Part shown: piece after piece, positions 26,497 through 35,644 of the stretch | How the letters are laid out: each line of letters starts with the position of its first letter | Position numbering within the stretch: the first letter of the stretch is position 1 | DNA from: Acidobacteriota bacterium | GTDB lineage: Bacteria; Acidobacteriota; Terriglobia; Terriglobales; Acidobacteriaceae | NCBI GenBank assembly: GCA_021846945.1 | Contig: JAJZVZ010000005.1 | Coordinates: 1-64,000, forward strand | Direction: 5' to 3' | DNA length: 64,000 nucleotides | Made by a program: the position numbers and the translations under genes | Notes under the pieces: model-generated | What the model was told of the DNA's origin: nothing | Database searches by the model: none | Seen by the model: only the letters and a program-made list of their open reading frames with translations

Positions 26497-27159
26497 ATGA
26501 AACGCCCAGTTGTATTGTCTGTTTCGATTGCATTCGCCTCGTGTGCCCTTCTTTTCCCTGTAATTTCACAGGCCCGGAATACCCAGGGTTTGCAGGCTTC
26601 AAACAGCGCAAATAATTCCGCCGCAAAGCGTGAGGCTATGCAAATGGTGCCGGCGCAAGTTTCGTTAGTTAAAGCGCTTGACGCCAAAAAGATAACCTCT
26701 GGCCAACAATTCCAGGCGACTCTGGGAAAGGCGATTCACCTCAAGAATGGCCCCGAGCTGCCCCGCGGAACAAAACTCATCGGCACAGTTACCACGGATA
26801 AAATGCAGGCTGAAGGGACATCGCGGCTTGCGCTACGCTTCACTCGGGCCAAATTGAAGAACGGCAAGGTTCTTCCGGTCAAAGCAACCATCGTGGGAAT
26901 CTTCCCTCCCGCGTTCAATTCTTACGACTACTACTCGGACCTCAGTGATCCGGCTACAAATGTCTGGACAAGTAAGACTCTGCAAATCGATCAGATTGGA
27001 GCTCTGTCCGGAATCGACCTTCACAGCAACATAGCCAGCAGAGCCTCCGGGGTTCTTGTCTCCCAAAAGAAGGATGACATGAAGTTAAAAGCCGGAAGCC
27101 GGCTCGATCTGGCGATCGCCCCGAGCAAAGGCAGTCAAAGCATGTCCGGCGGCGCTTAA
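26497..27159 (+). CDS. secreted protein of unknown function, TrbI/VirB10-like beta region
   Basis: 220 residues with a signal peptide (MKRPVVLSVSIAFASCALLF..SQA). The mature part has MVPAQVSLVKALDAKKITSG, FQATLGKAIHLKNGPELPRG and LIGTVTTDK, a pattern I associate with acidobacterial secreted proteins distantly like the beta-barrel part of conjugation TrbI/VirB10. The function is unknown. I start at ATG 26497 because AGGAG (26483-26487) is nine bases upstream; it directly abuts the ATG at 26488, which is too close. No other conjugation genes are nearby. Confidence 0.7.
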   Translation: MKRPVVLSVSIAFASCALLFPVISQARNTQGLQASNSANNSAAKREAMQMVPAQVSLVKALDAKKITSGQQFQATLGKAIHLKNGPELPRGTKLIGTVTTDKMQAEGTSRLALRFTRAKLKNGKVLPVKATIVGIFPPAFNSYDYYSDLSDPATNVWTSKTLQIDQIGALSGIDLHSNIASRASGVLVSQKKDDMKLKAGSRLDLAIAPSKGSQSMSGGA

Positions 27160-27259
27160 TTGCATCATTGCGTCTGACTTAAACGCTCCCCAAATGCGTT
27201 TTCAAGATGATTTCCGGGAAATTGCGATAAGTCATTCGAGTGCGATCTCGGAATAAATG

Positions 27260-27301
27260 AGCGGGCTTTCCTCAGCTAAGAAGGATAGCCCGCTTTCCCT
27301 T
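27260..27301 (+). terminator. probable intrinsic terminator
   Basis: AGCGGGCT (27260-27267) pairs perfectly with AGCCCGCT (27287-27294), with a possible inner TCCT/AGGA stem. It is followed by the pyrimidine tract TTCCCTTTCC. It lies 100 bases after the secreted-protein stop. The U-tract is imperfect. Confidence 0.6.
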
Positions 27302-27821
27302 TCCATGTGGAATCATCTGCAGGATGAAACACAATCCCCCAAGTTCCAGGAGAGTTTAGTGGATTGAAGCCTGCGGCAATTGCGGCGTTGCCACGCTGCC
27401 AACCGGCAGCCAAAGATACGCATCATAATCAACGGGGAATATTTTAGAAGGCGCTTTTTCGCGGAAACGAGAGGGAAGCGTTTGGCTTACGCGCAGAGGA
27501 GAAACTCCGTGCTGCGACGTGAGTTGCTTCGTGCGAATTTTCTATTATTCGCCTCGGAGACGATTTCTTGCGAATCGCCAATTTGCCGCCAAATTATCTC
27601 CACTATCTCCCGGTCCCGGTGGCACGAAGTTTTCTTGTGAACTGCCGCCTGCCATGAGCGAATCCATCTCTCCGTGCGTCTTTTTACACGGGACGTTGCT
27701 CTTTCGGCAGAGAATAGCAGCGTGCTTGAATGGGCTCCGCCGCGATACCCTTTCATTTGGGGCCTGGATTATTTCAAGTTTGAGCGCGGTGCGCTCGGCA
27801 GGCGATGGAAGAGGATCGGCC
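27302..27821. other. long intergenic stretch, nothing identified
   Basis: About 520 bases. Frames are open on both strands (for example + 27380-27640, and the 5' extension of the next gene), but none shows a family motif or a signal peptide. It is probably untranslated leader and promoter for the lipoprotein gene at 27822. Confidence 0.4.
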
Positions 27822-28985
27822 ATGACGACAAGAAAGTGGATCGTGTTGTTACTGGCGGCGTTGCTGCCCCTCACCGGGTGCAAGGGCTTCTGGAACCAAC
27901 CCTCCTCCAGTGGTGGTGGGGGAGGAGGAGGAGGCACCGGCACTTCCGGCGGCTACTTCTACGTCTTGAACCAGGCCACCTCACAAATCGCCGCCTTCTC
28001 AATCGCCAATAGCAAATTAACAGTGGTTGCCGGCAGTCCCTACGCCCTTGCCTCAACCCCCTATTCCATTGCCGTCTCGCCAAACGGCGCCTTCCTGTAT
28101 GTCGGCACGGCCGTGGGCATCTATCTCTACACCATCGGTTCGGGAGGCGTACTGACACTGGCAAACAACTCTTCCGTCATCTCGTCCGATTTCGCTACCA
28201 CCATGCAGTTTGACGCCACTGGCTCGTGGCTGCTGGAAGCCGGCCCCAATCTCGCGGAGGTGCTCGCCATCCGCATCAATACCCTGAGCGGTCTTCCTTC
28301 CTCCGGCGTCGAGGTTAATACAGTTCTGCCTTCTGCCAACATTCAGCAACTCACCGTTTCGCCGGATAACGCTCACGTCTTGGTCGCAATGGGCACCAGC
28401 GGCACACAGGAAATCTTCTTCGTTGCCGGTAATAGCGCGGCGCCCTTCGGAACCGGCGCCAACATTCCCGTCAAGAACCTCGGCGGCTCCGCACTCTCCG
28501 TCGCCGTGGACCCTCAGAACCGGCTCATTTACATCGGAGAAACTGCCGCGACCTCGGGTTCCAATACCGGCGGCCTGCGCGTGCTGGACTATAACACCCT
28601 TACCGAAATCTCGGGATCTCCCTTCAGCACGGGAGGACTTTCGCCGTACTTCATTCTTCCCATGTCCACCGGAAAGATCATCTATATTGCCAACCGCAAC
28701 GTGACCGGCAGCGCCACCGGCACAATCACCGGCTTTACCGTCGCAACCTCCGGATCCAGCTATTCGCTGACGCCTCTCAGCTCCACAGCCACCACCGGCA
28801 TCGCGCCTGTGGATATGGCGGTGGATGCCACCGGCACCTACCTGATGGTTGTGAATTCCGGCGGTGTTCCCGATCTCAGCGTCTTCACCTTTGATTCCAC
28901 GACCGCCGGCAAGCTCAATTCCGCGCTCAGCGCCCCCACCGGGGTTGATCCCGTCCAGGCGAGCGCCATCGCGGCGCTGCCGTAG
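27822..28985 (+). CDS. lipoprotein with YncE/lactonase-type beta-propeller
   Basis: 387 residues. Signal peptide MTTRKWIVLLLAALLPLTGC with lipobox LTGC, then a Gly-rich linker (SSSGGGGGGGGTGTSGG). Propeller blades follow, with recurring FYVLNQ-TSQIAAFSI, SIAVSPNGAFLYVGT, LTVSPDNAHVLVA, VAVDPQNRLIYIGE and MAVDATGTYLMVVN. This is the 6-phosphogluconolactonase/YncE repeat style common in acidobacterial surface proteins; enzymatic activity is not implied. I start at 27822 (GAGG upstream and immediate lipoprotein signal), not at 27519 where the frame opens. Confidence 0.82.
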   Translation: MTTRKWIVLLLAALLPLTGCKGFWNQPSSSGGGGGGGGTGTSGGYFYVLNQATSQIAAFSIANSKLTVVAGSPYALASTPYSIAVSPNGAFLYVGTAVGIYLYTIGSGGVLTLANNSSVISSDFATTMQFDATGSWLLEAGPNLAEVLAIRINTLSGLPSSGVEVNTVLPSANIQQLTVSPDNAHVLVAMGTSGTQEIFFVAGNSAAPFGTGANIPVKNLGGSALSVAVDPQNRLIYIGETAATSGSNTGGLRVLDYNTLTEISGSPFSTGGLSPYFILPMSTGKIIYIANRNVTGSATGTITGFTVATSGSSYSLTPLSSTATTGIAPVDMAVDATGTYLMVVNSGGVPDLSVFTFDSTTAGKLNSALSAPTGVDPVQASAIAALP

Positions 28986-29136
28986 CAAATGTTCTCCCGG
29001 GCATGCAAAAGTAAGGAAGGGCTACGGTGCCTCGCGGCCCGGCCGCAGCGTGGTGCGGCAGAGCAGTGGTATCAACGCTTGCCACAACCCGGGGCCCGAT
29101 TTTGTGTCTAACCCGATAGGAGAGATTAAGAACACC

Positions 29137-29880
29137 GTGCGCAAATCAACCCTACTCGCTCTTGCAGGCGTCTTTTTGCTGCTTGCTATGGCATGGCTCT
29201 TTTTCGTGGTATTCCAGATTCCTGCCGCAGCTCAATCCGGCGACTTTCAGATTGCGCTCAACGGCAAACCCGTGGGTACGGCCAGCTACCATTTCCAAGG
29301 CACTCTCAAGGGCTACACGTCGACTTCTATGGTCCGTGTCTCGATGAAGGGTCTCGACTACGCCTTTTCAAAATCGGAGCGCCTCTCGCGGGCCAGCGAG
29401 CTGCAACATGTTTTCTTGAGCGCGGTGGTCAACAACTCAGCCGTTACCGTCTCCGCCGACCCGGCCGGCGCGCAGGTTCTGCTGAAATTCTCCGCCAACG
29501 GCCGCGGCACCGCCAACCGCCTGCCCGCGCACAAGGCTGCTGTTTTTCTTCCTGACTTTGACCCGGGCGCCTTGGAAACTCTGCTGGTGCTCGCCGTAGA
29601 GCACAACGACCGCGATCTCTGGGCGATCATTCCCAAGCAGGAAGGGTCGGTAGCTCCCGTCACGCTTGCCACCTTGCCCGACGAACAGGGAACCCTTGAC
29701 GGCAAGCCCGTGACCGTTCATCACCTCGTCGCCACCATCATTGGATCTAAGACAGATATCTTCTCGGGGCCTGACAACCAGCTGCTCCAGGCTGAACTGC
29801 CGCAGGAAGGCTTTGCGCTGGTGCGCAAGGGATTCGTGCTCAAGCCACCTGCCCGCCCCCTGGCTCCGTCGGCCGAATGA
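29137..29880 (+). CDS. membrane-anchored/secreted hypothetical protein
   Basis: 247 residues with an N-terminal hydrophobic helix (LLALAGVFLLLAMAWLFFVVF) and a mainly beta exported domain (GDFQIALNGKPVGTASYHF, FSKSERLSRASELQHVFL, VTVSADPAGAQVLLKFSANG). I do not recognise the family; it resembles uncharacterised acidobacterial proteins. The start is GTG 29137, 12 bases after AGGAGAG, placing the basic VRKS residues right before the helix. The convergent gene ends 6 bases downstream. Confidence 0.65.
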   Translation: MRKSTLLALAGVFLLLAMAWLFFVVFQIPAAAQSGDFQIALNGKPVGTASYHFQGTLKGYTSTSMVRVSMKGLDYAFSKSERLSRASELQHVFLSAVVNNSAVTVSADPAGAQVLLKFSANGRGTANRLPAHKAAVFLPDFDPGALETLLVLAVEHNDRDLWAIIPKQEGSVAPVTLATLPDEQGTLDGKPVTVHHLVATIIGSKTDIFSGPDNQLLQAELPQEGFALVRKGFVLKPPARPLAPSAE

Positions 29881-29886
29881 AAAAAT

Positions 29887-31869
29887 TCAGCTCCGAACCG
29901 TGGCCTGTAGTCGCACCCGAACTTCCTCCCCCGGTTGCAGTGCAACTTGCAACGGGATGGCTTCGAATCCTGGGACCAGATTGAAGGTTCTTTCTTTGGG
30001 GACGGCTTTGAATCCCTGCGCCGCGTCCGTACTTACCGTGAGCGTACCTCGTGCCTTAGAAATCTTCACGGTCCGCGGATCAGGCTGCTCCATCACCTCC
30101 GCGGCTCGGGCCATCACCGGCACAATCAAGTGCATTGGCGCCGGCCCCGCCGTATCCACGCTCGCAGCCAGTTCTACAGTCCCTTCACTCAACCGGTAGA
30201 CGAGATGATAGCGAACGTCGCCGCCGGGAATGGGCTTGTGCCCCGTGGTCAGCATGCGCCCTTGTGCATCGAAGACAATCTCGCTTCCAGTGCGGTTTGC
30301 CGTCAGCGCGGCCTTCAAATCGTCGAGACTGGTGTAGGTCTCCTTGCCGGCGCACTCGATCCGCGGCGTCAGCGTCATATGCGGCGCATCGCGAAACTGC
30401 TGCTGGTTTGAGATTTCAATCATCGCGTACTTCGTCATGCTGGCCGTAAGAATCGGGCCGAGTTGGCGGTGATACAAGAGCGACAAGGCTCCACCACTGG
30501 CGTGTCCGCCGCCCGACTCGCCGCCGCTCCCCGCCTGCACGTCTTCCACATACTCCCAGTCGTACTCCGTAACCGTCGCGCGCCACGGCCCCACTGCCGC
30601 CAGTCTCGTCCCAATCACGGGAAAGGTCTTCAACCCATACACCTCATCGCGAGGCAGAGCCAGCCGCTGGTTCGTTTCCGCGCTGAAACTGGCCCGGTCC
30701 AACACTGTCGCCAGCGTCTTGGCATGCGTAAAGGTGTGGTGAATGCACGGCAGGTCGCCGTGTACGTGATAGTCCGGTCCGCCGTAGAGAAGCCCATCGT
30801 GCGTGCACGCCGCCATCAATTCCGCATTGCGCCGCGCCACTTCCCGGAACTTCGGCTCGTACTTCGACATCAGCATGAAGCCCGATGGGCAGCCGTCACT
30901 GGTGCGGCTGCCCCACCAGCTCCACTTGTAGTTGCGCGTGCCCCAACTGTTGTCCCACGCGCCATCGGGCAGCATGAACTCCATGTGCGCCTTCATGGCC
31001 GCAATCACCTGTTCCCGCACCCGCTGATCGTCAGCGAGCAGGCTGTAAAGCGCCAGCGCCGGCAGCGACTCCTCGACGTTGTATCCCAGGTCCACAGGAC
31101 GGCAGCCTTTGGGCGACACGCTCTGGAGCGGATGCCCCTCGCCGAAGAGAATCCCATCCGGTGTGAACTGCCGCAATACTTCCTGCGCCAGCTTGCGCCC
31201 GCGCTCGATGTAGTGCTCGTCTCCCAACACCCGGCCGCAGAGCACAAAGGCCAGTGTCGCGGTCACCGGATAATTCACGTTGCCGGTCTCAATGGTGATG
31301 AATCCGTCGAGAAATTTCGCCGCCCGCGCCAGCCGGTCCGTCCACTGTTTGCGCGTCGGCGCATCCAGAACCTCGCCGTGGTGTTCGAGCGCTTCGGCCA
31401 GCGAGATGGCATGAAAGACCGTGATGCCCTTCCATGTGCTCAGCGTGACGTCGTTCACCCAACTGCCATCGGCGCGGCTCACCTGTGCCTCCGACCACGC
31501 GTTCACCAGCAGCGCCCCGCGCAGATACTTCGCCTCGCCGGTCACATGTGCCATCCTGAGCAGCGGATACACCGCATCGCCGCAGCGCCCGTGAATCAAC
31601 ACGCAGGAAGGACAGAGCAGCCCGCCATAGAACGCTGGATCGCGGAACTCCGTCACCTGCCGCGCCAGCATTCCGTCACACCATGCCTTCAGGAGATCGG
31701 AGTAGAGTTTCTGCTCGGTGGTTTGCTGATCTGTAGACGATGAAGCTTGCGCGCCCGCGGCGGCGAGTTCAGGAAACGCAGTCTTCGCTCCCAAAATGAC
31801 AGCCCCGGCGCTGGACAGCCGCAGCAGTTCTCTGCGCGTCAGCGCGTTGCAAAAATTGTGAGTTTTCAT
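29887..31869 (-). CDS. Tat-exported alpha/alpha-barrel protein, putative polysaccharide-active enzyme
   Basis: 660 residues. The Tat signal LTRRELLRLSSAGAVILGA is followed by a linker. An all-helical barrel-like region (about 55-400) has aromatic-rich surfaces (VNDVTLSTWKGITVFHA, GNVNYPVTATLAFVLCGR, WGTRNYKWSWWGSRTSDGCP), and a C-terminal beta-sandwich follows. This layout resembles heparinase II/III- or GH88-like enzymes, but no catalytic residues can be assigned. I use the ATG at 31869 because it places RR at residues 11-12; the frame opens at a TTG at 31899. There is no neighbouring lyase or transporter gene. Confidence 0.6.
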   Translation of the reverse strand: MKTHNFCNALTRRELLRLSSAGAVILGAKTAFPELAAAGAQASSSTDQQTTEQKLYSDLLKAWCDGMLARQVTEFRDPAFYGGLLCPSCVLIHGRCGDAVYPLLRMAHVTGEAKYLRGALLVNAWSEAQVSRADGSWVNDVTLSTWKGITVFHAISLAEALEHHGEVLDAPTRKQWTDRLARAAKFLDGFITIETGNVNYPVTATLAFVLCGRVLGDEHYIERGRKLAQEVLRQFTPDGILFGEGHPLQSVSPKGCRPVDLGYNVEESLPALALYSLLADDQRVREQVIAAMKAHMEFMLPDGAWDNSWGTRNYKWSWWGSRTSDGCPSGFMLMSKYEPKFREVARRNAELMAACTHDGLLYGGPDYHVHGDLPCIHHTFTHAKTLATVLDRASFSAETNQRLALPRDEVYGLKTFPVIGTRLAAVGPWRATVTEYDWEYVEDVQAGSGGESGGGHASGGALSLLYHRQLGPILTASMTKYAMIEISNQQQFRDAPHMTLTPRIECAGKETYTSLDDLKAALTANRTGSEIVFDAQGRMLTTGHKPIPGGDVRYHLVYRLSEGTVELAASVDTAGPAPMHLIVPVMARAAEVMEQPDPRTVKISKARGTLTVSTDAAQGFKAVPKERTFNLVPGFEAIPLQVALQPGEEVRVRLQATVRS

Positions 31870-32009
31870 ACTGGAGGAAATACTATCGCTTGCCCGCAAG
31901 CGATGTACACCAACCGTTAGCTCCTGCTCTCAAAACCAGAACGATTGATCTCACTCTGAGGACAAAGGTCAGGATTTACGAGAAGGAGAATTCGCATTTG
32001 CCTTCACAA

Positions 32010-33980
32010 TCATTCATCGCGGAACATCGGATGCGGAATCAGCCGGCGGTAATCTTCCTGGTGCGCTCTGTCCAGGCACGCCTCGATGATCTTCTTGCCC
32101 AGCGGATCGAGCGTGGGCACGAGGAACTGCTTCAGCTCGCGCGCAAAGAACTCGCGCCACTGCCGCGCGCCCTCCTCGTAGACCTCCATGCCGCCCTGCA
32201 ACTGCTCTTCCACCTGGAAGAAGACGCGCGGTATCATCGATCCTTCGATGCGAAGCTGCTTTGGGATGTACCCCAGCAGCGGGCACAGCGCCTCATCCAC
32301 CTGCTCGCGGGCAAAGCGCGCGCTGCCGCGCCGGGCCAGGTATTCGCGCGCGATCCACTCCGGCATGAACCCGACCTTCCACGCGCCGATATGCTGGTTT
32401 GGCAACAGGACGTAGCGCGTCTCCGGCGTTTCCACAATCTGGCGGAGCAGCAGATTGGCCTGGTCCACGCGGCATCCCGTGGCAAACGCCCAATACGATC
32501 CCACGCCCTCCGACTGCATCTCCTTGCTTTTTTGCGCCTGGATGCTGGGATTGGCGTGCCCGCGCGGCGCCGCCAGCCGCCACAACCACGCCAGCGCCGG
32601 ACTGAGCACATGCAGCATTCCCAGAATGCCGTAGAGCTGGCTCTCGCGATGCGTGGGCGGGCAGCGCACGCCAAAGCTGCGCACATCCACCCGCTGCGGC
32701 CCGTCCAGAACGTCTTCCAGCAGCCGCCGCGGCAAAATTACGCGCGGATTGGGACACATCTTTCCCGGCGCATCCTCCACGTGCTCCCACGTCAGGCACG
32801 TTCCGCCCGGCACAACGTAGTGGTTCAGAAAGATCAACGGCTCAGGCGGCTCAATGCAGAGCCGCTCCAGGTTCGGCGCCGTTCCGTAAGCGTGAATATG
32901 ATCCACGCGCACAAACCATCCATCCTCGGCGTCAGCCACTACCAGGCGGCGGTGATTCCTCTGGTAGCTGGGGTGCGCGCACGCCATGTCGTCGGCAATG
33001 GGCCGCAGATGGCAGGCTTCGGGCAGGTTTAGCGTTCGCTGCTCCAGCGTGACCACATTCCGGCCCAGCAACAACCGGCCATCCTCCATGCGGTGGATGT
33101 GCTCGGTCATCTCGCTTTTGCCGCCACCGCTCGCGCCTTCGTGCATCAGAACGAGCTGATTCTCATAGGGCGTGACGACGGCCACGGCGGAGCAGTGGTT
33201 GGTGGTCCACCCCTCGCGTTCGCCACGATCCAGCAGCATCGAATAGACGCCCTTCTTTGCGCTCGGGCCCGGGTAGAGGTTGTAGGCAAAGACCTCCTGG
33301 TGAGTCTCCTGCCGGTCGTGCACCACTACCTGCCGCCCGCCAAAGTGCGTGTGCCGGAAGGGCGGCGCGACAAAGAGCACCCCGCCCGTAATTGTGAAAT
33401 CCGCCGGGACGCGGCTCCGCGGAATCATCCCCTGCAGGTCGGCCAGCGCCGCCGCGAAGAACGCCGCCTTGCGTGGCGCAATCAGCAGGCTCCCATACCC
33501 CAGCGCATCCGTCCCCGCGTAGAATGGCATTGCCACCAGTTCCTGCGTCTTCAGCCAGTCAAGCGTCTGCCGCCGCGTCTTTTCGAATCCCTCGCCAAAA
33601 CGCTGTTCATACGTGGGCTTGTCAGTCGGGAGCCGGTCGCCGATCACCATCGCATCCGGATCGCGACGCCGCATCGCCGGGTCAGGATAGTTGACCGCGA
33701 GGCCGTTCCTGGCCTTGGTAATCACCGCCTCCATGATCCGCCCCACACCGGGCGTCTCAAAGATCACCTCATACACGCCATGGTCGTCACGGTTCCCCAA
33801 GGCCCAGTCCGTCATTCCCAGTGGCCTGCCCAGAGCCCAGTCCAACAGGTCATGGCGCGTCTCTGGTGATTGCACCAGAGGCGCCGCGCTCAGCACCTCG
33901 CATACGGCTGCTGGCAGATCCAAATTGGCCCAGTCGGCTTGAAAGTCAACCGGAGCGGCGCTTTTGGCGGCGGTTGTCAT
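32010..33980 (-). CDS. DUF4914 family protein with PEPCK/HPr-kinase-like P-loop
   Basis: 656 residues, cytoplasmic, with no signal peptide. The most informative motif is HEGASGGGKSEMTEHI (about 282-297), a phosphate-binding loop of the type in PEP carboxykinases and HPr kinases. Also seen are THFGGRQVVVHDRQETHQEV, FLNHYVVPGGTCLTWEHVEDAPG and PNPRVILPRR. The size and motif order fit DUF4914, whose role is unknown; ATP-dependent phosphotransfer is a reasonable inference. It is a stand-alone gene, upstream of and on the same strand as the Tat-exported protein. Confidence 0.7.
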   Translation of the reverse strand: MTTAAKSAAPVDFQADWANLDLPAAVCEVLSAAPLVQSPETRHDLLDWALGRPLGMTDWALGNRDDHGVYEVIFETPGVGRIMEAVITKARNGLAVNYPDPAMRRRDPDAMVIGDRLPTDKPTYEQRFGEGFEKTRRQTLDWLKTQELVAMPFYAGTDALGYGSLLIAPRKAAFFAAALADLQGMIPRSRVPADFTITGGVLFVAPPFRHTHFGGRQVVVHDRQETHQEVFAYNLYPGPSAKKGVYSMLLDRGEREGWTTNHCSAVAVVTPYENQLVLMHEGASGGGKSEMTEHIHRMEDGRLLLGRNVVTLEQRTLNLPEACHLRPIADDMACAHPSYQRNHRRLVVADAEDGWFVRVDHIHAYGTAPNLERLCIEPPEPLIFLNHYVVPGGTCLTWEHVEDAPGKMCPNPRVILPRRLLEDVLDGPQRVDVRSFGVRCPPTHRESQLYGILGMLHVLSPALAWLWRLAAPRGHANPSIQAQKSKEMQSEGVGSYWAFATGCRVDQANLLLRQIVETPETRYVLLPNQHIGAWKVGFMPEWIAREYLARRGSARFAREQVDEALCPLLGYIPKQLRIEGSMIPRVFFQVEEQLQGGMEVYEEGARQWREFFARELKQFLVPTLDPLGKKIIEACLDRAHQEDYRRLIPHPMFRDE

Positions 33981-34105
33981 CTTGTGTCACTCGCTTTCTC
34001 AGGGGGGAGGATATGTGCGAAATCCCACGCGGCCCCAGGGATCGCAACATTCCTTTATCGCATCGGCCATCACATCTGGCAGTGCTTCCTGTCACATCCA
34101 GATTA

Positions 34106-35548
34106 TCAATTCCTGGGAAACCGCTCCCGGACCAGCCGCATGGCATCCTCCGTTGTCGCGATCGTGCCCTCCAACTGGGCATCCTCCACGGCGCGCAGCA
34201 TTTCCCGGAAACGTGCCCCCGGCTCATAACCCTCCGCGATCAGTTCCCGCCCTGTAATCAGCGGATTAGGACGCACCACCTCTTCCGGCATCGCCTGCCA
34301 CCGGTCGCGGACAAACTCCCAGTGTTCCAGATTGCCGCTTGCCGCCAGACAATCCATCCGGTGCAGCGCCAGATGCTCAGCAAATGCCTCCAGCCGGAAA
34401 AACCGCTTCAGCGTCGAGGCCTTCATCTGCCCGGCGTGCATAAACCGCATGTGGTTTTCGATGAGCGCCAGTACCTGCCGCGCCTCGTCATTGGAGAAGC
34501 GAAAGCGCCGGCAGATCTCCGCGCCCATGGCCATCCCCACCTTCACGTGGCCGTCAAAGCGGATCCGGTCCGGCCCTCTGCGGAAGGTTGGCGGCTTGCC
34601 CACATCGTGCAGCAGAGCACCCCACGCCAGGGTCATCGAACAGTCCGGCTCCAACTGCTCCAGCAGCATCAGCGTGTGTACCCAGACATCGCCTTCCGGA
34701 TGGAATTGCGGCGGCTGCTCCACGCCTTTCATCCGCGCCACCTCCGGCAGCACTTCGGCAAGCAGCCCCGTCTCGTCCAGCAGCTCGAAAGCACGCCGCG
34801 CCCGGCCCTCGGTCAGCATCTTGGTCAGTTCGTCTCGCACGCGCTCCCGGCTCACGGCATGGATGCGCCCCGCCAGCCGCCGTATCGCCACCCGCGTTCC
34901 CGCCTCCAGCTCGAATCCGAACCGCGCAGCAAAGCGCACACCGCGCAGCATGCGCAAGTGATCTTCTTCGAAGCGCGCCTCCGCGCGGCCGATTGCGCGC
35001 ACGATGCCTGCATCCAGGTCAGCCAATCCGCCCACATAGTCAATCACCGCCGAACGCAGATTGACCGCATCCTGAAGGGCATGGGCCAGGCCCCCGACCT
35101 TCGTCACGTTTTTGTGGCCAGGGCGGATTACTTCCTCTGCCCCTTGCGGGAATATTCTGAGCGGATCCAGAAGCAGCCCGTTGATGGTGAAGTCCCGCCG
35201 CCTAGCGTCTTCTTCGGCGCTCGTTGTATACCGGACCACATCGGGATGCCGCCCATCCGTGTAGACGCCGTCCGACCGGAAGGTCGCCACCTCCGTCACA
35301 AACCCCACATCCTCATCCCTGGGGGCCACCAGCACCACGCCGAAATGCGCTCCCACGGCAAAGGTCCGCTCGAAGAGTCCGAGCACCACATCCGGCGTCG
35401 CGTTGGTCGCAACGTCGTAGTCCACCGGCTCGCGGCCCAGCAGTAGATCGCGCACGCAGCCGCCGGCAAGGTAGGCCTCGTAACCCTTGCCGAGCAGAAG
35501 CCTTATAATTCGGAGAGCCTCTTCGAACTGTGGTGTCGCCGGGATCAT
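34106..35548 (-). CDS. CCA tRNA nucleotidyltransferase / poly(A) polymerase family with HD domain
   Basis: 480 residues. The class II nucleotidyltransferase head carries GGCVRDLLLGREPVDYDVATN (about 29-49; GG and DxD motifs), RRRDFTINGLLLDP and LRMLRGVRFAARF. A C-terminal HD domain contains HTLMLLEQ and LLHDVGKPPTFR. It adds or repairs 3' CCA on tRNAs, or adds poly(A); the families cannot be separated by eye, and HD domains occur on bacterial CCA enzymes. It is divergent from tsaD, sharing a 96-base gap. Confidence 0.88.
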   Translation of the reverse strand: MIPATPQFEEALRIIRLLLGKGYEAYLAGGCVRDLLLGREPVDYDVATNATPDVVLGLFERTFAVGAHFGVVLVAPRDEDVGFVTEVATFRSDGVYTDGRHPDVVRYTTSAEEDARRRDFTINGLLLDPLRIFPQGAEEVIRPGHKNVTKVGGLAHALQDAVNLRSAVIDYVGGLADLDAGIVRAIGRAEARFEEDHLRMLRGVRFAARFGFELEAGTRVAIRRLAGRIHAVSRERVRDELTKMLTEGRARRAFELLDETGLLAEVLPEVARMKGVEQPPQFHPEGDVWVHTLMLLEQLEPDCSMTLAWGALLHDVGKPPTFRRGPDRIRFDGHVKVGMAMGAEICRRFRFSNDEARQVLALIENHMRFMHAGQMKASTLKRFFRLEAFAEHLALHRMDCLAASGNLEHWEFVRDRWQAMPEEVVRPNPLITGRELIAEGYEPGARFREMLRAVEDAQLEGTIATTEDAMRLVRERFPRN

Positions 35549-35644
35549 CGCTTTCCTCCATTCTCGCCCAAGCTGAAGGAGCAGCGCTCAATGGAGCAAC
35601 TCCGCGAACACCGCTCACTCCACCAGCCCCGCTAAACTAAAGAG

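Noticed and set aside
27519-27821. 5' extension of the propeller lipoprotein by 101 codons
   Set aside because: The lipoprotein signal and lipobox begin exactly at ATG 27822 with an RBS; the extension has no export signal and unusual composition.
29040-29110. tRNA-like string AGAGCAGTGGTA in the gap
   Set aside because: Resembles a D-arm, but no anticodon arm, T-arm GTTCRA core or acceptor pairing could be built.
30463-31743. 426-codon open frame on the + strand
   Set aside because: Antisense to the Tat-exported protein; composition typical of a shadow frame.
33821-35446. 541-codon open frame on the + strand
   Set aside because: Lies opposite the CCA-enzyme gene, whose motifs are clear; the translation is Pro/His/Arg-rich and motif-free.
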